Origin: Tritrichomonas foetus
Taxonomy: Eukaryota > Parabasalia > Tritrichomonadida > Tritrichomonadidae
Assembly: GCA_001839685.1 (NCBI GenBank)
Contig: MLAK01001322.1
Location: 1 to 20,957, forward strand
Reading direction: 5' to 3'
Length of the DNA stretch: 20,957 nucleotides
Part shown: one piece after another, positions 1 to 7,503 of the stretch
Position numbering within the stretch: the first letter of the stretch is position 1
How the letters are laid out: each line of letters opens with the position of its first letter
Notes under the pieces: generated by a model
Database searches by the model: none
Told to the model about the DNA's origin: nothing
Seen by the model: only the letters and a program-made list of their open reading frames with translations
Made by a program: the position numbers and the translations under genes

Positions 1-200
1 TTTATGTTTTGGGTTATTTTTGAATTGATGGTGTCAGTGATGAAAAATTTTTAGGGGGTCGTAATGACTCAAACATAATATATACTCCTTCATAAAACTT
101 ATCGTGAAAGGCTAAAATTTGAGCTTTATCATGAAATTTAATTGACCTTTCTTCTCATTTACGAAAATATCGAATATTTTGGGAATTTACCATAAATTTG
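1..200. other. 5' flank of the Pmp-like gene
   Basis: No gene is visible in this AT-rich stretch. It holds TTGACCTTT at 142-150, followed by TCATTT at 154-159. The latter fits the trichomonad initiator consensus TCA(Y)(W), with the A at 156, which would give a 5' UTR of about 45 nt. TTGACCTTT is the reverse complement of AAAGGTCAA, the core of a motif found upstream of two other genes in this window. Promoter function is inferred. Confidence 0.4.
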
Positions 201-1499
201 ATGTTTTTCTTCCTTTTTTCACTTTCATTTAGCCTTCCAAACATACTAGCCATGTACACGAATTCATCGCGCTGTGAAGAAACAAGAGAAACAATTTTAA
301 TTGAAAATTCATTTTTTTCTGATTTTCGTTTAACAAGCGAAGCTTTAAATGGTTCTTGCATTTCACTTACTTATTGTGTTTTCAATTGTATTCACACACA
401 GTTCGAAAATTGCTCTTCTTTAAATAATGGTGGTGCCGTTTATTTCTACAACCAAAAAAGTGGTGGTAACAAAATGGCAATAGAATGTTGTTCCTTTGTT
501 AATTGCTCATCAAAAATTGGTGGTGTAGTTTATTCTTTCCAATCCAAGCATGAAGATCATAACTACATAAATTGTTTCTTTATTGATAATAAAGCAAATG
601 AAAGTGGTGGAGCAGTTTATTGTGTTTCACAGTCGGCTTTACTTCAAAATTGCACTTTTGTGAATAACATTTCACCTCGTGCTTGTTCATTGTTTCTGGA
701 AAATACAGCACAAAGCAATATTGCATGGGCGAATAAACTGGATTTGTGCAAATTTGAATTTTCTCCAAAAACAAGCGACCAAAATTGCATTGAATTTAAA
801 GGAACTAATCGATTAAAACCAATTGAAATATCCAGTTCATGCTTTTTCACTCGTTCATTGTCAGATTCACCTTTAAATAGTGTTATATTTATATTATCAG
901 AAAATAATATCGTTCAATTTGAAGAATACAATGCTGTTAATGGTTCAGAAGATACTTTGAAAATCACCAATAAAATTGAGAATGGTGAAATTTTATTTGA
1001 ATCATCTGAATGCATAATTAAAGAATACTTTAAACCAACAAAATCACTCACTCTTTCCCCTGCTCAATCACCCACTCTTTCCCCCGCTCAAACACCCATT
1101 CAAACTCAAAGTGAAGTTCAACCGACAAAATTCACCAATACGATAGAAGCTTCACCTTCACATGAACAGAGTTTGGATTCAAGTATTGCAACAACAAGTG
1201 AAACATTAAAATCGGAAAATTTTAAAGAAAACAAAGATAATGAATACAAAGATGCTTTGAATAAGTTATATCTCGTTGCTGGATCAATGGGCGGCGCAAT
1301 TGTTCTCGTCATAATAATTATGGTGATTATTGTGATTGTTATTAGAAGACGAAATTCAAGTCACAAATATTACGGATTTAATGAAGATGAGGACAAAGGA
1401 AAAGAAAGAAGGGAAAGTAGTGATGACTATAAAAAACATAAAAAGGATCATCTTGAAGATGCACTTAAAAACGACCAACTTGCCCATGATATTTTGTAA
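201..1499 (+). CDS. Pmp-like beta-helix surface membrane protein
   Basis: This 432-residue type I membrane protein probably sits on the cell surface. It opens with a hydrophobic signal peptide (about residues 1-18, ending near NILA). A Cys- and Asn-rich region with repeats of the GGAVY/GGVVY kind and CSF/CTF-x-N strands follows (about 45-165). These are typical of Chlamydia-type polymorphic membrane protein beta-helix repeats, a family expanded in trichomonads and linked to adhesion. A Ser/Thr/Pro/Gln stalk carries two copies of an 8-residue SPTLSPAQ-like repeat. A Gly- then Ile/Val-rich membrane segment (about 357-382) with AGSMGG precedes RRR and a charged 50-residue tail containing YYGF (390-393), a possible YxxPhi sorting signal. 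Start: ATG at 201; a second Met lies at the end of the signal peptide. It is short for the family. The family call is firm; the ligand and exact role are unknown. Confidence 0.8.
   Translation: MFFFLFSLSFSLPNILAMYTNSSRCEETRETILIENSFFSDFRLTSEALNGSCISLTYCVFNCIHTQFENCSSLNNGGAVYFYNQKSGGNKMAIECCSFVNCSSKIGGVVYSFQSKHEDHNYINCFFIDNKANESGGAVYCVSQSALLQNCTFVNNISPRACSLFLENTAQSNIAWANKLDLCKFEFSPKTSDQNCIEFKGTNRLKPIEISSSCFFTRSLSDSPLNSVIFILSENNIVQFEEYNAVNGSEDTLKITNKIENGEILFESSECIIKEYFKPTKSLTLSPAQSPTLSPAQTPIQTQSEVQPTKFTNTIEASPSHEQSLDSSIATTSETLKSENFKENKDNEYKDALNKLYLVAGSMGGAIVLVIIIMVIIVIVIRRRNSSHKYYGFNEDEDKGKERRESSDDYKKHKKDHLEDALKNDQLAHDIL
1044..1091 (+). repeat. 24-bp tandem duplication in the stalk
   Basis: Two adjacent 24-base units (1044-1067 and 1068-1091) differ at two positions and encode SLTLSPAQ and SPTLSPAQ. 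They sit in the extracellular Ser/Thr/Pro stalk of the Pmp-like protein, where in-frame repeat changes alter stalk length. Confidence 0.85.
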
Positions 1500-1950
1500 T
1501 ATAAAAATAAAGAATTTTTTCAAAATCCAAATTTCTAAATTTCTTTATTATGAGTGATTTCATATTTTGATTACTTTCGTAAATAAGTTTTTTATGATAA
1601 ATATTTACTTTATTGTTCATCTCTACGTATTTACTAATCTATTCATACAAAACTTTGTGATGGATCCGAAACTGTCCAGAAATGATTTAATTTTATTCCA
1701 TAGATGACAGATGAAATATCTCCTCTCAAATTTCTGCCAACGCAAATTTTCTGATAATGGTCTAAAAGTAACGTACGTTTATGTAAACATGTCCGTTTAA
1801 AAACAAAAAGTTTGCGAACTTTTTGTGCGAACTATTCAATATATCAAACTTTTTCATAAACAGATAAACATTAACGTTAATTGTTCATTTCATTTTTTTC
1901 GCGAAAATCACAAAATCTTAATTTTTTCCAAATCCAAACCAGAAAAAAAC
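1500..1950. other. Intergenic region, promoter side of MAP kinase
   Basis: No credible gene. An in-frame extension of the kinase reading frame reaches back to 1825 but starts at GTG and has no family similarity, so it is treated as untranslated. The region carries the palindrome cluster at 1770-1833 described separately, and initiator-like TCATTT around 1884-1893. Confidence 0.6.
1770..1833. repeat. Cluster of palindromes and a direct repeat
   Basis: AACGTACGTT (1770-1779) is a perfect 10-base palindrome. It overlaps GTTTA-TG-TAAAC (1777-1788). A perfect inverted repeat with 9-base arms, CAAAAAGTT (1804-1812) and its complement (1817-1825), encloses TGCG. TGCGAACT occurs twice (1813-1820 and 1826-1833), 13 bases apart. 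The cluster ends about 117 bases before the kinase ATG. A role as protein-binding sites is inferred. Confidence 0.55.
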
Positions 1951-3015
1951 ATGTCAGATCTTTCGAAACTTGGTGTTGATATCGATGAACTCGAGCGTCA
2001 GACACGCGGACGTTATATGTTTCAAAAAATATTAGGCCATGGTGCCTATGGCGTTGTTTTCGCAGCTACAGATTTAGAAACAGGACAAATGGTTGCTGTC
2101 AAACAAGTCAACCGAATATTTGATTCTCTTCTTGACGCCCAAAGAATTTTAAGAGAAATCAGAATTTTAGGGACAATTCAACATGAAAATATCACAAACT
2201 TAATTGATGTATGCGGTCCAATGAATTATGGAAAATTCAATTCAATTACATTCGTTGTAGATTTGATGGACACAGATTTATTCCAAATTATTTATTCCCA
2301 GCAGAAACTCAACCTCGAACATAGAAGATACTTTATGTATCAAATATTAAGAGGAATGAAATACATTCATTCAGCCAATATTTTGCATCGCGATTTAAAG
2401 CCATCCAACCTTTTGGTGAATGCAAATTGCGACTTAAAAATTTGTGATTTTGGCCTTGCCAGAGTTCAACAGAAGGGAAGTGAAATCTGTGAGTATGTAA
2501 CAACAAGATGGTACAGAGCTCCAGAAGTTCTCCTAAACTATGATCATACCGACTATGCTATGGACATGTGGAGTGTTGGCTGCATTTTTGCTGAGCTGCT
2601 ATTAAGGAAGCCACTTTTTCCAGGAAAGTCAACTTTGAATCAATTATCTGTCATTGTTCAAACAATTGGTTCACCATCAATCGAAAGAGATCTTAGAAAT
2701 TGTAAGAATGCAAAAGCCATTAAATATATGAGATCTCTTCCACATAAAGATGAAATCAATTGGAGTAGGAAATTCCCCAATGCATCAAGAGATGAAATTG
2801 ATTTATTGAAGAAAATGCTTTACTGGGATCCATCAAAAAGGATTTCTGCTGAAGAAGCTCTTGAGCATAACTATTTCTCAAAGCTTCATGATCCAATGGA
2901 CGAGCCAATGACTTATCCACTTGAAGAGTTCGAATTTGAAAAGAAAAGTATCCGAATTAGTGAGCTTAAAAATCTCCTTTGGAAGGAGTATAGGCAATAT
3001 CACCCAGACGATTAA
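1951..3015 (+). CDS. ERK-type MAP kinase with a CEY activation motif
   Basis: A 354-residue CMGC/MAPK serine-threonine kinase. The catalytic set is complete: Gly loop GHGAYG (29-34), Lys51, Glu69, HRD at 146-148, DFG at 166-168 and APE with the MAPK signature TTRWYRAPE. An acidic common-docking patch (HDPMDEP, 313-319) lies C-terminal, as in ERKs. The dual-phosphorylation site, normally T-x-Y, reads C180-E181-Y182 (codon TGT at 2488-2490), so the usual phospho-threonine acceptor is missing while the tyrosine remains. ATG at 1951 is chosen because the conserved protein begins there; the upstream in-frame codons are AT-rich and family-unlike. Expected role: relaying MAPK signals to Ser/Thr-Pro substrates. 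The upstream kinase and substrates are unknown, and activation may need only tyrosine phosphorylation. Confidence 0.9.
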   Translation: MSDLSKLGVDIDELERQTRGRYMFQKILGHGAYGVVFAATDLETGQMVAVKQVNRIFDSLLDAQRILREIRILGTIQHENITNLIDVCGPMNYGKFNSITFVVDLMDTDLFQIIYSQQKLNLEHRRYFMYQILRGMKYIHSANILHRDLKPSNLLVNANCDLKICDFGLARVQQKGSEICEYVTTRWYRAPEVLLNYDHTDYAMDMWSVGCIFAELLLRKPLFPGKSTLNQLSVIVQTIGSPSIERDLRNCKNAKAIKYMRSLPHKDEINWSRKFPNASRDEIDLLKKMLYWDPSKRISAEEALEHNYFSKLHDPMDEPMTYPLEEFEFEKKSIRISELKNLLWKEYRQYHPDD

Positions 3016-3148
3016 GAAACGGATTCATTCCCTTTTTGTTAATTATAAAATATGAATACTTCTACTTTCCTATTTTCATTTTTATGTCGATGAATAATTT
3101 TGTGAATATAAAAAGAAAGATAAAATAACAATAACCACAAAGCGTGTC

Positions 3149-3163
3149 TTTTTTTTTTTTTTT
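3149..3163. repeat. T15 homopolymer between convergent genes
   Basis: Fifteen T in a row lie in the 191-base spacer between the ends of the MAP kinase and the 810-residue gene, which converge here. Sequence slippage or 3' processing are both possible; no function is shown. Confidence 0.8.
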
Positions 3164-3206
3164 ATAATTATCCGCTTTATTAAAAAATATTACAAACATT
3201 TCCTAA

Positions 3207-5639
3207 TTAGTCACATGATGAAAGTGATTCTAAAATTTGTGTTTCTTTGTTTAAAAGGAACATCATTTCATTCTCTAGGTCATTTCTTGACATTTGTTGG
3301 CCTTTGAAGGTAATTGAATTCCAGTTGATCGATTCAAGCGCATTTTGGAGCTCGATAATTTGATTGTGAATTGAAGAAAGTTCTTGATAATGATTTTTAG
3401 CATGGAGACAAGAGTTTTCATAATGATCTGTAAAACTTTTGATTTCTTCTTCCTGCTTTTTATAGAAATTTGATAATTTTAACGACAAATTTCTATGTAA
3501 CTCGAAAATTTCATCTCGAGGCAATTTTTCAAAATTGTAAATATCATTTGAATCAAATTGGTCAGTTAATTTGGCGATGTTTTGTTGTGATATTCTATCT
3601 GATTCCAAAAAATTTTGGTAAAATGCTGAGATTGATGATGAAAAGAAATTAGAGATCTCAGTTAATTTGTTTTGGTCTTTTTCGTTGGAAATTTTGATTG
3701 ATTGAAAATGAAATTCCACGTTTTTTGCGAGTTCTAATATTTGCTGGACATTTAAATTATTTATCGAACATAATTCGGTGTTTATATGACCTATTTCTTT
3801 AGCTAAAGAATAAATCCTTTTCTGTTCGTTTGATATAATCATATTATCAACAATAAAGTCATTAATTGATGAGATTTCTTCTTCTGCATCAATATCAGAA
3901 ATTTTATGATGGCTTATTTTATCAACCAGCAATTGTAGTTGATCATTGATATCTACATATTTTTCATAAGGTTGCAATTTTTTAGAAAAGGAATCGAACA
4001 TTTTATTAATTATTGAATCCAATGAATCATTGGTATTGAAATAAAAATCGAAAACATCACTTAAATCCTGCTGTAATTGATTTAAAATGGGAGAAGATTC
4101 AGCAACTTGTTCTTTTGTTTTGTTTATTGCTTGAACTATTTGGTCAGTTGCGCTATCAAATGATTGGATTGACATATTTCTGGGGATAAATTCTCTTCTC
4201 GAAAAAGAATTTTCAGGAGAAATTTGAACTTGCTTTTGAAGGATTGGTGTGTTTGAAGAAACCAAATTTCCTTTAGGTATATTTTGTTTCCGAATTTCTG
4301 GTGATTTATTATCATTTCGATTAATTGATTTTTTCGGACGTGAAATTGGATTACAATCGAAACTTGATTTTTCTTGTTTCTTTAGATCGCTTCTTCTATT
4401 TTCTTGAATTTTAGTATCATTATTTCTAATATTGAAAACTGAATTTTCATGAGATTTGGTTGGAATGTATAGTCTTTGTGGAGTTTTTGATTTAGTTTTC
4501 AGAGCACTTGAAGATAAATTTGATTGATATGTTGAAATTGTAGGTTTTTTAGGAAGTGAATGCGAAAAACTGGTTTTCTGCGAAGTTTTGGGCGAATGTC
4601 GAGGAGATAGTTTATTTGAAGGTTTGATTGGTGAACTGAGATTAGAACGGAAAGTAGGTTCTTTGGTTTTAGTCCTTAAATTTTGTTCGTTTCTCAAAAC
4701 TGGTCTTGATGGTGGAGTTTTTGATCTTGAATTTTGAGACATATGTGAGATAGAAGAAATTGAAGTAGATACATTACTTAATCCAGCTTTTCCTTTCACT
4801 TTAATTTCATTTTTATTATTTGTTGTTGTTTTTTTATTACTCTTTAAATTACTATTAACATTACTATTGTTTACATTTCGACAATTTAGTATATTAGTAT
4901 GTGCTGTTAATCTTGCAGGTGGAGTTTTTGATCTTCGAGGCGTTTCAGCCAGTTTCATGGAATTCAAAAATTTTGTTAAAATTGAAATTTCTTGAGGAAT
5001 CTGAATTAATGGATTTGTTCCAGCAAGCAAGAGTTGAATTTGCTTCACACATGTTTTACATGTTTGATGAGCTTGTGCTGATGCAATTCTATCCAATTGG
5101 GCGATTTGGAAAAATCTCGCGAAATTGTGATTTAATTCATTTCGAAACTTTTTCAATAGCTGAATAGTATCACTGTCTTCATTAAGTTCAGCATGATGAT
5201 GAATAACCGACAAACTCTTCTTCATTTGCATGTAGAGCGAATGATGCTCTTTTTTTAATGCGATTGTCGGCGGCTGTGCATTGTGAGTGCTGATTATTGT
5301 CGTTCTAAGCGTTGAAAACCTGTCATGCATTTCTGCTTTTTTAGCTTCCTGATTTAATTGCTGCGCTTGAAATAATATTTCGTTTGATAATTTCTGCCAT
5401 TTTGAAAAAATCACTGAGGCAGATAACGCGCCAATTTCGTGGTGTAGGAATTTTTGAGCGTCAATCATGATTTCTCTGAAAGAATCACCAAAAGATAAAT
5501 TATTATTTAGGCGATGGAGATGTCGAATGAAAGCGAGAATGGCAAACGAACAGTTGGCAAGAGTTGGATGATCAGGAAGAAAAGGCGGCGGTTTTCGATG
5601 TGTACGAACACTAGATTCGATCTTTGTGCGCTTCTTCAT
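3207..5639 (-). CDS. Unrecognised 810-residue disordered/coiled-coil protein
   Basis: No family recognised. Three parts can be seen. Residues 1 to about 230 are helical and His/Leu-rich, with a Cys pair (CKTC). Residues about 232-480 are basic and rich in Ser, Asn, Pro and Thr, almost certainly disordered, with three spaced copies of a (R/K)SKTP motif near 235, 308 and 384 and many further SP/TP pairs, suggesting proline-directed phosphorylation. Residues about 485-810 are rich in Leu, Ile, Glu, Gln and Asn with heptad-like spacing, so a coiled coil is likely. There is no signal peptide or membrane segment. The layout resembles cytoskeleton-associated proteins, which is inference only. The ATG at 5639 follows stops and AT-rich sequence. 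The gene converges on the MAP kinase and is divergent from the Not4-like gene. The reading frame is intact and long, so coding status is secure. Confidence 0.8.
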   Translation of the reverse strand: MKKRTKIESSVRTHRKPPPFLPDHPTLANCSFAILAFIRHLHRLNNNLSFGDSFREIMIDAQKFLHHEIGALSASVIFSKWQKLSNEILFQAQQLNQEAKKAEMHDRFSTLRTTIISTHNAQPPTIALKKEHHSLYMQMKKSLSVIHHHAELNEDSDTIQLLKKFRNELNHNFARFFQIAQLDRIASAQAHQTCKTCVKQIQLLLAGTNPLIQIPQEISILTKFLNSMKLAETPRRSKTPPARLTAHTNILNCRNVNNSNVNSNLKSNKKTTTNNKNEIKVKGKAGLSNVSTSISSISHMSQNSRSKTPPSRPVLRNEQNLRTKTKEPTFRSNLSSPIKPSNKLSPRHSPKTSQKTSFSHSLPKKPTISTYQSNLSSSALKTKSKTPQRLYIPTKSHENSVFNIRNNDTKIQENRRSDLKKQEKSSFDCNPISRPKKSINRNDNKSPEIRKQNIPKGNLVSSNTPILQKQVQISPENSFSRREFIPRNMSIQSFDSATDQIVQAINKTKEQVAESSPILNQLQQDLSDVFDFYFNTNDSLDSIINKMFDSFSKKLQPYEKYVDINDQLQLLVDKISHHKISDIDAEEEISSINDFIVDNMIISNEQKRIYSLAKEIGHINTELCSINNLNVQQILELAKNVEFHFQSIKISNEKDQNKLTEISNFFSSSISAFYQNFLESDRISQQNIAKLTDQFDSNDIYNFEKLPRDEIFELHRNLSLKLSNFYKKQEEEIKSFTDHYENSCLHAKNHYQELSSIHNQIIELQNALESINWNSITFKGQQMSRNDLENEMMFLLNKETQILESLSSCD

Positions 5640-6121
5640 TTGTTTTTATTTCCAGGAAAATTTCTATATTAATTTGGCTGGATAAGAAAAAAAAACTCAC
5701 TTTTTGAAGAAATATTTAATCAGATTTGTGAGTTCATTTGAGGAGATATTATGATAAACAGTTGGTTTGATTGAAAAAATTTAGAAATTAATAATACTCA
5801 TATCTTTTTTTCAATGATAATAAATTGATTTTTTTATCTCATCTAATGATTACATGGTTATAAGATTCAGAATACTCTAATATTTTTCGATAATAATAAT
5901 CTGTAAGGTTCAATATTGTTAAAGACCATTTATATTCAGAAAAAATAATGTCCTTAGAGTTTTGTGAAGCCTCAAAATTTTTTATTCAAAAATTATTTCA
6001 CCTTGTACCTTCTCACTTTGACCATTAAAATTTTTCTAGACGTGAATTATTTAACCATTAATCGAAGTTTCAAATGAATATTCCTCCAACTTTTTCAAAG
6101 GTCAAAATTATTGAAATTTAA
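5640..6121. other. Divergent promoter region, coiled-coil protein and Not4-like gene
   Basis: This 482-base AT-rich spacer holds no gene on either strand. In particular nothing encodes a RING finger upstream of the Not4-like gene. It ends with the AAAGGTCAAAATT motif at 6097-6109. TGACCATT also occurs near 6018. Confidence 0.6.
6097..6109 (+). promoter_or_regulatory. Candidate promoter motif AAAGGTCAAAATT (Not4-like gene)
   Basis: The same 13 bases occur 20 bases before the ATG of the gene at 15724; here they end 12 bases before the ATG at 6122. The proximity to both starts, together with short trichomonad 5' UTRs, suggests a core-promoter element at or near the start of transcription. Not tested. 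Confidence 0.4.
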
Positions 6122-7075
6122 ATGTCACGATTCTCGCCAAAGATCAGTCATATCGATTCTGGTCTTAAATCACGCGATAGTTCCAAATCCTCATCGAGCC
6201 GCTCACGCCAGCCCCTCGCAGAAAGAGCACATCTCTCCCATTACCGAGTTATTCAGCGCGAACTCGTCTACGTGATTGGAATTCCAATCGACATCGCTAA
6301 CGAAGAACTGCTCAACAAATACGAGTATTTTGGTCAGTATGGTCAAATTAAAAAAATCGTGGTCAATAATACCACTTATCACGCATCGTCATACCAGCAA
6401 AAACCAACAGTATCGGCATATATAACTTTTCAAAACATCGAGGATGCATGGGAGTGCATCTACGCGCTTGAAAATTTTTCGATAAATGGCCATCTACTGA
6501 AGGCCTCCTTTGGAACTTCGAAATACTGCTCTTCGTTTTTGTCAGGCCAGAAGTGCACAAAGCCGGATTGCATGTATCTCCATTATATGGGAGAGCCAAA
6601 AGATTCGTTTAATACGGAAGAAATTCAACATTCGGACAGATTCCTTGACCTCACGCGTCCTTCCAGGCCAAATGACTACTACAACTATAAATTCGCAGAC
6701 AAAAAACCGACCATTTTTCCACCAAGGCGAATTTTAACTGCCAAAATTTCACCTTCAACTGCAAGTAATTCACCTGAACAAGGTCAATCACATAGCAGTT
6801 CAAATTCAACAACAGCAAGCGGAAACTCAGCAACAGCCAAAGGCAACAAACAGATTAATAATGAAAACGATAAAAAATCAACAGAATCGGCCTCGGGAAA
6901 GAATTCACCAGTGCAAAATAAAAATTCATTCGTGAGTTCTCTCTTCTCGCCAACAATCAAAGGAACTACTCCTTTGAAAGTTAACTATTCCATAGATTAT
7001 TCTTTGTATGACCAGCTTTCGCTGAGCAGGAAGTCAATTAGAGAGTTTTTGGATTCCTGTCACAAAGATAAGTAG
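6122..7075 (+). CDS. Not4/CNOT4-like RRM-CCCH protein lacking the RING
   Basis: A 317-residue protein matching the middle of CNOT4/Not4, the RING E3 ligase of the CCR4-NOT complex. An RRM spans about 47-131 (RNP2-like VYVIGI, RNP1-like VSAYITF, and the family-typical EYFGQYGQIKK). A CCCH zinc finger follows directly: Cys136, Cys145, Cys150, His154 (C-x8-C-x4-C-x3-H, in KYCSSFL..CMYLH). The linker RVIQREL before the RRM is also conserved. The N-terminal C4C4 RING that binds E2 enzymes is absent: the first 40 residues are Ser/Arg-rich and contain no Cys. Residues about 185-285 are low-complexity Ser/Asn/Thr; the tail is conserved-looking and charged. RNA binding and CCR4-NOT association are inferred from homology; ubiquitin ligase activity is not expected. 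The ATG at 6122 lies just after the shared 13-base motif. Confidence 0.85.
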   Translation: MSRFSPKISHIDSGLKSRDSSKSSSSRSRQPLAERAHLSHYRVIQRELVYVIGIPIDIANEELLNKYEYFGQYGQIKKIVVNNTTYHASSYQQKPTVSAYITFQNIEDAWECIYALENFSINGHLLKASFGTSKYCSSFLSGQKCTKPDCMYLHYMGEPKDSFNTEEIQHSDRFLDLTRPSRPNDYYNYKFADKKPTIFPPRRILTAKISPSTASNSPEQGQSHSSSNSTTASGNSATAKGNKQINNENDKKSTESASGKNSPVQNKNSFVSSLFSPTIKGTTPLKVNYSIDYSLYDQLSLSRKSIREFLDSCHKDK

Positions 7076-7503
7076 ATAAAGTATATGTATAATGATAAAA
7101 TAAGCATATTGTATATCCAAATGAATCTTCATATTTTTTAGATATTTTTCTTTGAATACTTGGGCATTCCATCCAAAAGATCATTTCAAAGTGAGCGACT
7201 ATTTTATTTCATTTCATTTCATCAAATCATCAAGAAAGTAGTCAGTCTTGGGTCGAGAATTTCACTATCGAAATGTCAATAATCCATTCTATTCACTCTT
7301 TACTTTCTAAACCTATTCAACCACATTTTATTTACAATTTGATTTCACATTGTATGAAAATGAGGAATAACTTGGTTATATATCACCATTTTTCATTTTG
7401 ACATCAAGTTCAACAAAACAGAAAGAAAAATAATAGAATATATGGAAAATGAGAGTTATACACATTTTTACAGAATCTATATAATAGCCCCATCAACTGC
7501 TCA
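7076..7503. other. Spacer between convergent genes
   Basis: A 428-base AT-rich spacer between the 3' ends of the Not4-like and mannosyltransferase genes. It contains three copies of ATTTC in tandem around 7204-7220. No gene or RNA is recognisable. Confidence 0.6.

Noticed and set aside
1825..1950. In-frame N-terminal extension of the MAP kinase
   Set aside because: It begins with GTG, has AT-rich non-conserved codons and would start inside the palindrome cluster; the ATG at 1951 fits the kinase family.
2492..2500. GTATGT within the MAP kinase as a 5' splice site
   Set aside because: The reading frame continues through conserved activation-loop sequence and no 3' splice motif follows.
4901..5167. 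88-codon plus-strand open frame
   Set aside because: Shadow of the 810-residue gene on the minus strand; no similarity.
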